Below are positions 35,603-36,211 of a stretch of DNA of 36,211 bases, one piece after another. This DNA is from Psychrobium sp. (GTDB lineage: Bacteria > Pseudomonadota > Gammaproteobacteria > Enterobacterales > Psychrobiaceae). Position 1 is the stretch's first letter, and every line of letters starts with the position of its first letter. A program made the position numbers and the translations under genes. The stretch is taken from NCBI GenBank assembly GCA_013214905.1, contig JABSRV010000015.1, positions 1 through 36,211 of the forward strand. The letters run 5' to 3'. The notes under the pieces were generated by a model. That model saw nothing but the letters and a program-made list of their open reading frames with translations. It searched no databases and was not told the origin of the DNA.

Positions 35603-36211
35603 TGAAACAGCACGAGCGCCAGGAGCACCGACCCGGACGTGGCGTGCACCGACAACAGCATGATCGAATCGCTCAGCACACCCTGGAAGATTGGATACAA
35701 GCAATGGATGATTGCATTCCGGGACTATTTGGACGGCCTCGGCATCGGAACCGATCAATGGGTCTTTTGTCCCTTCGACGAAGCGTTTTTTAACGGTGGG
35801 GAAGAAATAACCTTCGTCCAGGCAAAGTTGTGCTACGAGGTCGACCCGACCATCCAGTTCTTTCAAGACACCTGGCCGACGAAGGGACCTGACCAGCTCG
35901 AACGTTGGCGCGGTGTGACCAATGTGACGTGGTGTCCGGATTCCGGCGTGTTTGAACTGGCACCGTGGCACTGGCTGCGTGCCGAGAAGCGGCCCATGTG
36001 GGAATACTTTTGCTATCAGTCGCAGCGGAAATTCGAGCCGCACGGATTGTACCGCGGTGCCGGCCCGCGAGCGTGGCATCGAAAACTGGATGGTACTGCC
36101 TTTTTCGCGCCCCGGGCCCACACCGGTACCGACTGGAACGATTTGGACGGACCGTTCGGTGACACCTGTCTCGTTTTGGACGCCAATGGGAAACCGATCA
36201 ACACTCGCCGC
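35603..36211 (+). CDS. DUF4091-like (glycoside-hydrolase-fold) protein fragment, foreign GC-rich DNA
   Basis: An uninterrupted frame runs from 35603 (just after TAG TGA at 35597-35602) to the window end. It has no own start, so both ends are partial. The product contains FRDYLDGLGIGTDQWVFCPF followed by DEAFF, then WPTKGPDQLERW, CPDSGVFELAP, RPMWEYFCYQSQRKFEPHGL (followed by YRGAGPRAW), DGTAFFAPRAHTGTDWNDLD and LDANGKPINTRR. The pattern W-x-Y-x-C-Y ... P ... YR ... W with a later W-x-D/E-x-D-G and G-x-P-x-x-(S/T)RR resembles the C-terminal region of DUF4091 proteins, often found in Planctomycetes and Verrucomicrobia. Two hand-counted 60-base lines are 57% and 65% GC, unlike the rest of the window. 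Identity is by motif memory only. Confidence 0.6.

Noticed and set aside
35546-36121. 191-codon minus-strand open frame in the GC-rich tail
   Set aside because: It lies opposite the DUF4091-like frame, has no recognisable motif and is a typical antisense shadow in GC-rich coding DNA.

Overview
The window is bacterial. Almost all of it (1 to about 35,580) is AT-rich marine Gammaproteobacteria-type DNA, most likely from Alteromonadales (Colwellia/Thalassotalea-like). I infer this from the gene set and protein style: an UvrY/GacA-type regulator, MltD, MepM, AnmK, Bfd, ArfB, a PatZ-type acetyltransferase, a FadD end, and very large Reg_prop-GGDEF-EAL sensors. The last ~600 bases are clearly different: GC-rich, with an open reading frame resembling the C-terminal part of DUF4091-type glycoside-hydrolase-like proteins. 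They abut a broken fadD gene, so the right edge looks like a chimeric assembly join (or, less likely, a recent insertion).

Left part (1-8,600). The window opens in the tail of an IS1595-type transposase, followed by a frameshifted TauE/SafE permease remnant. Next come a cyclase-family lipoprotein and a divergent LysR regulator, then a decayed sensor diguanylate cyclase/phosphodiesterase with several frameshifts and stops (3,109-5,720). Glycerol kinase, a convergent XRE-cupin regulator and a small lipoprotein follow.

Middle (8,600-20,800). This holds a DUF2927 protein, a small zinc-ribbon protein, the ribosome-rescue hydrolase ArfB, a PilZ protein, a histone-deacetylase-like hydrolase, Bfd with a Fur-box-like site, the 900-residue PatZ-type protein, an OmpA-family lipoprotein, an intact 1,483-residue propeller-PAS-GGDEF-EAL sensor, and a small secreted protein made of 22-residue VWRKIDI repeats.

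Cell-wall block (20,900-28,740, all on the minus strand). Reading 5' to 3' along the genes: a BlaI-type repressor with two tandem palindromic operators, an M56-M23 fusion protease, a secreted esterase-like hydrolase, MltD, UvrY, MepM and AnmK. The first four are tightly spaced and look like one BlaI-controlled operon. MltD releases 1,6-anhydro-muropeptides and AnmK recycles anhydroMurNAc, so the block links wall cleavage, sensing and recycling.

Right part (28,800-36,211). This holds an alpha/beta hydrolase, a nucleoside hydrolase-ribokinase pair for nucleoside salvage, a TPR-GGDEF protein whose last ~44 codons are cut off by two in-frame stops, an LRR-protein kinase, the C-terminal end of fadD, and the foreign GC-rich fragment. 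Two of the three GGDEF genes are broken while the third and the PilZ protein are intact, so c-di-GMP genes appear to be decaying selectively here. No tRNA, rRNA or CRISPR array was seen.
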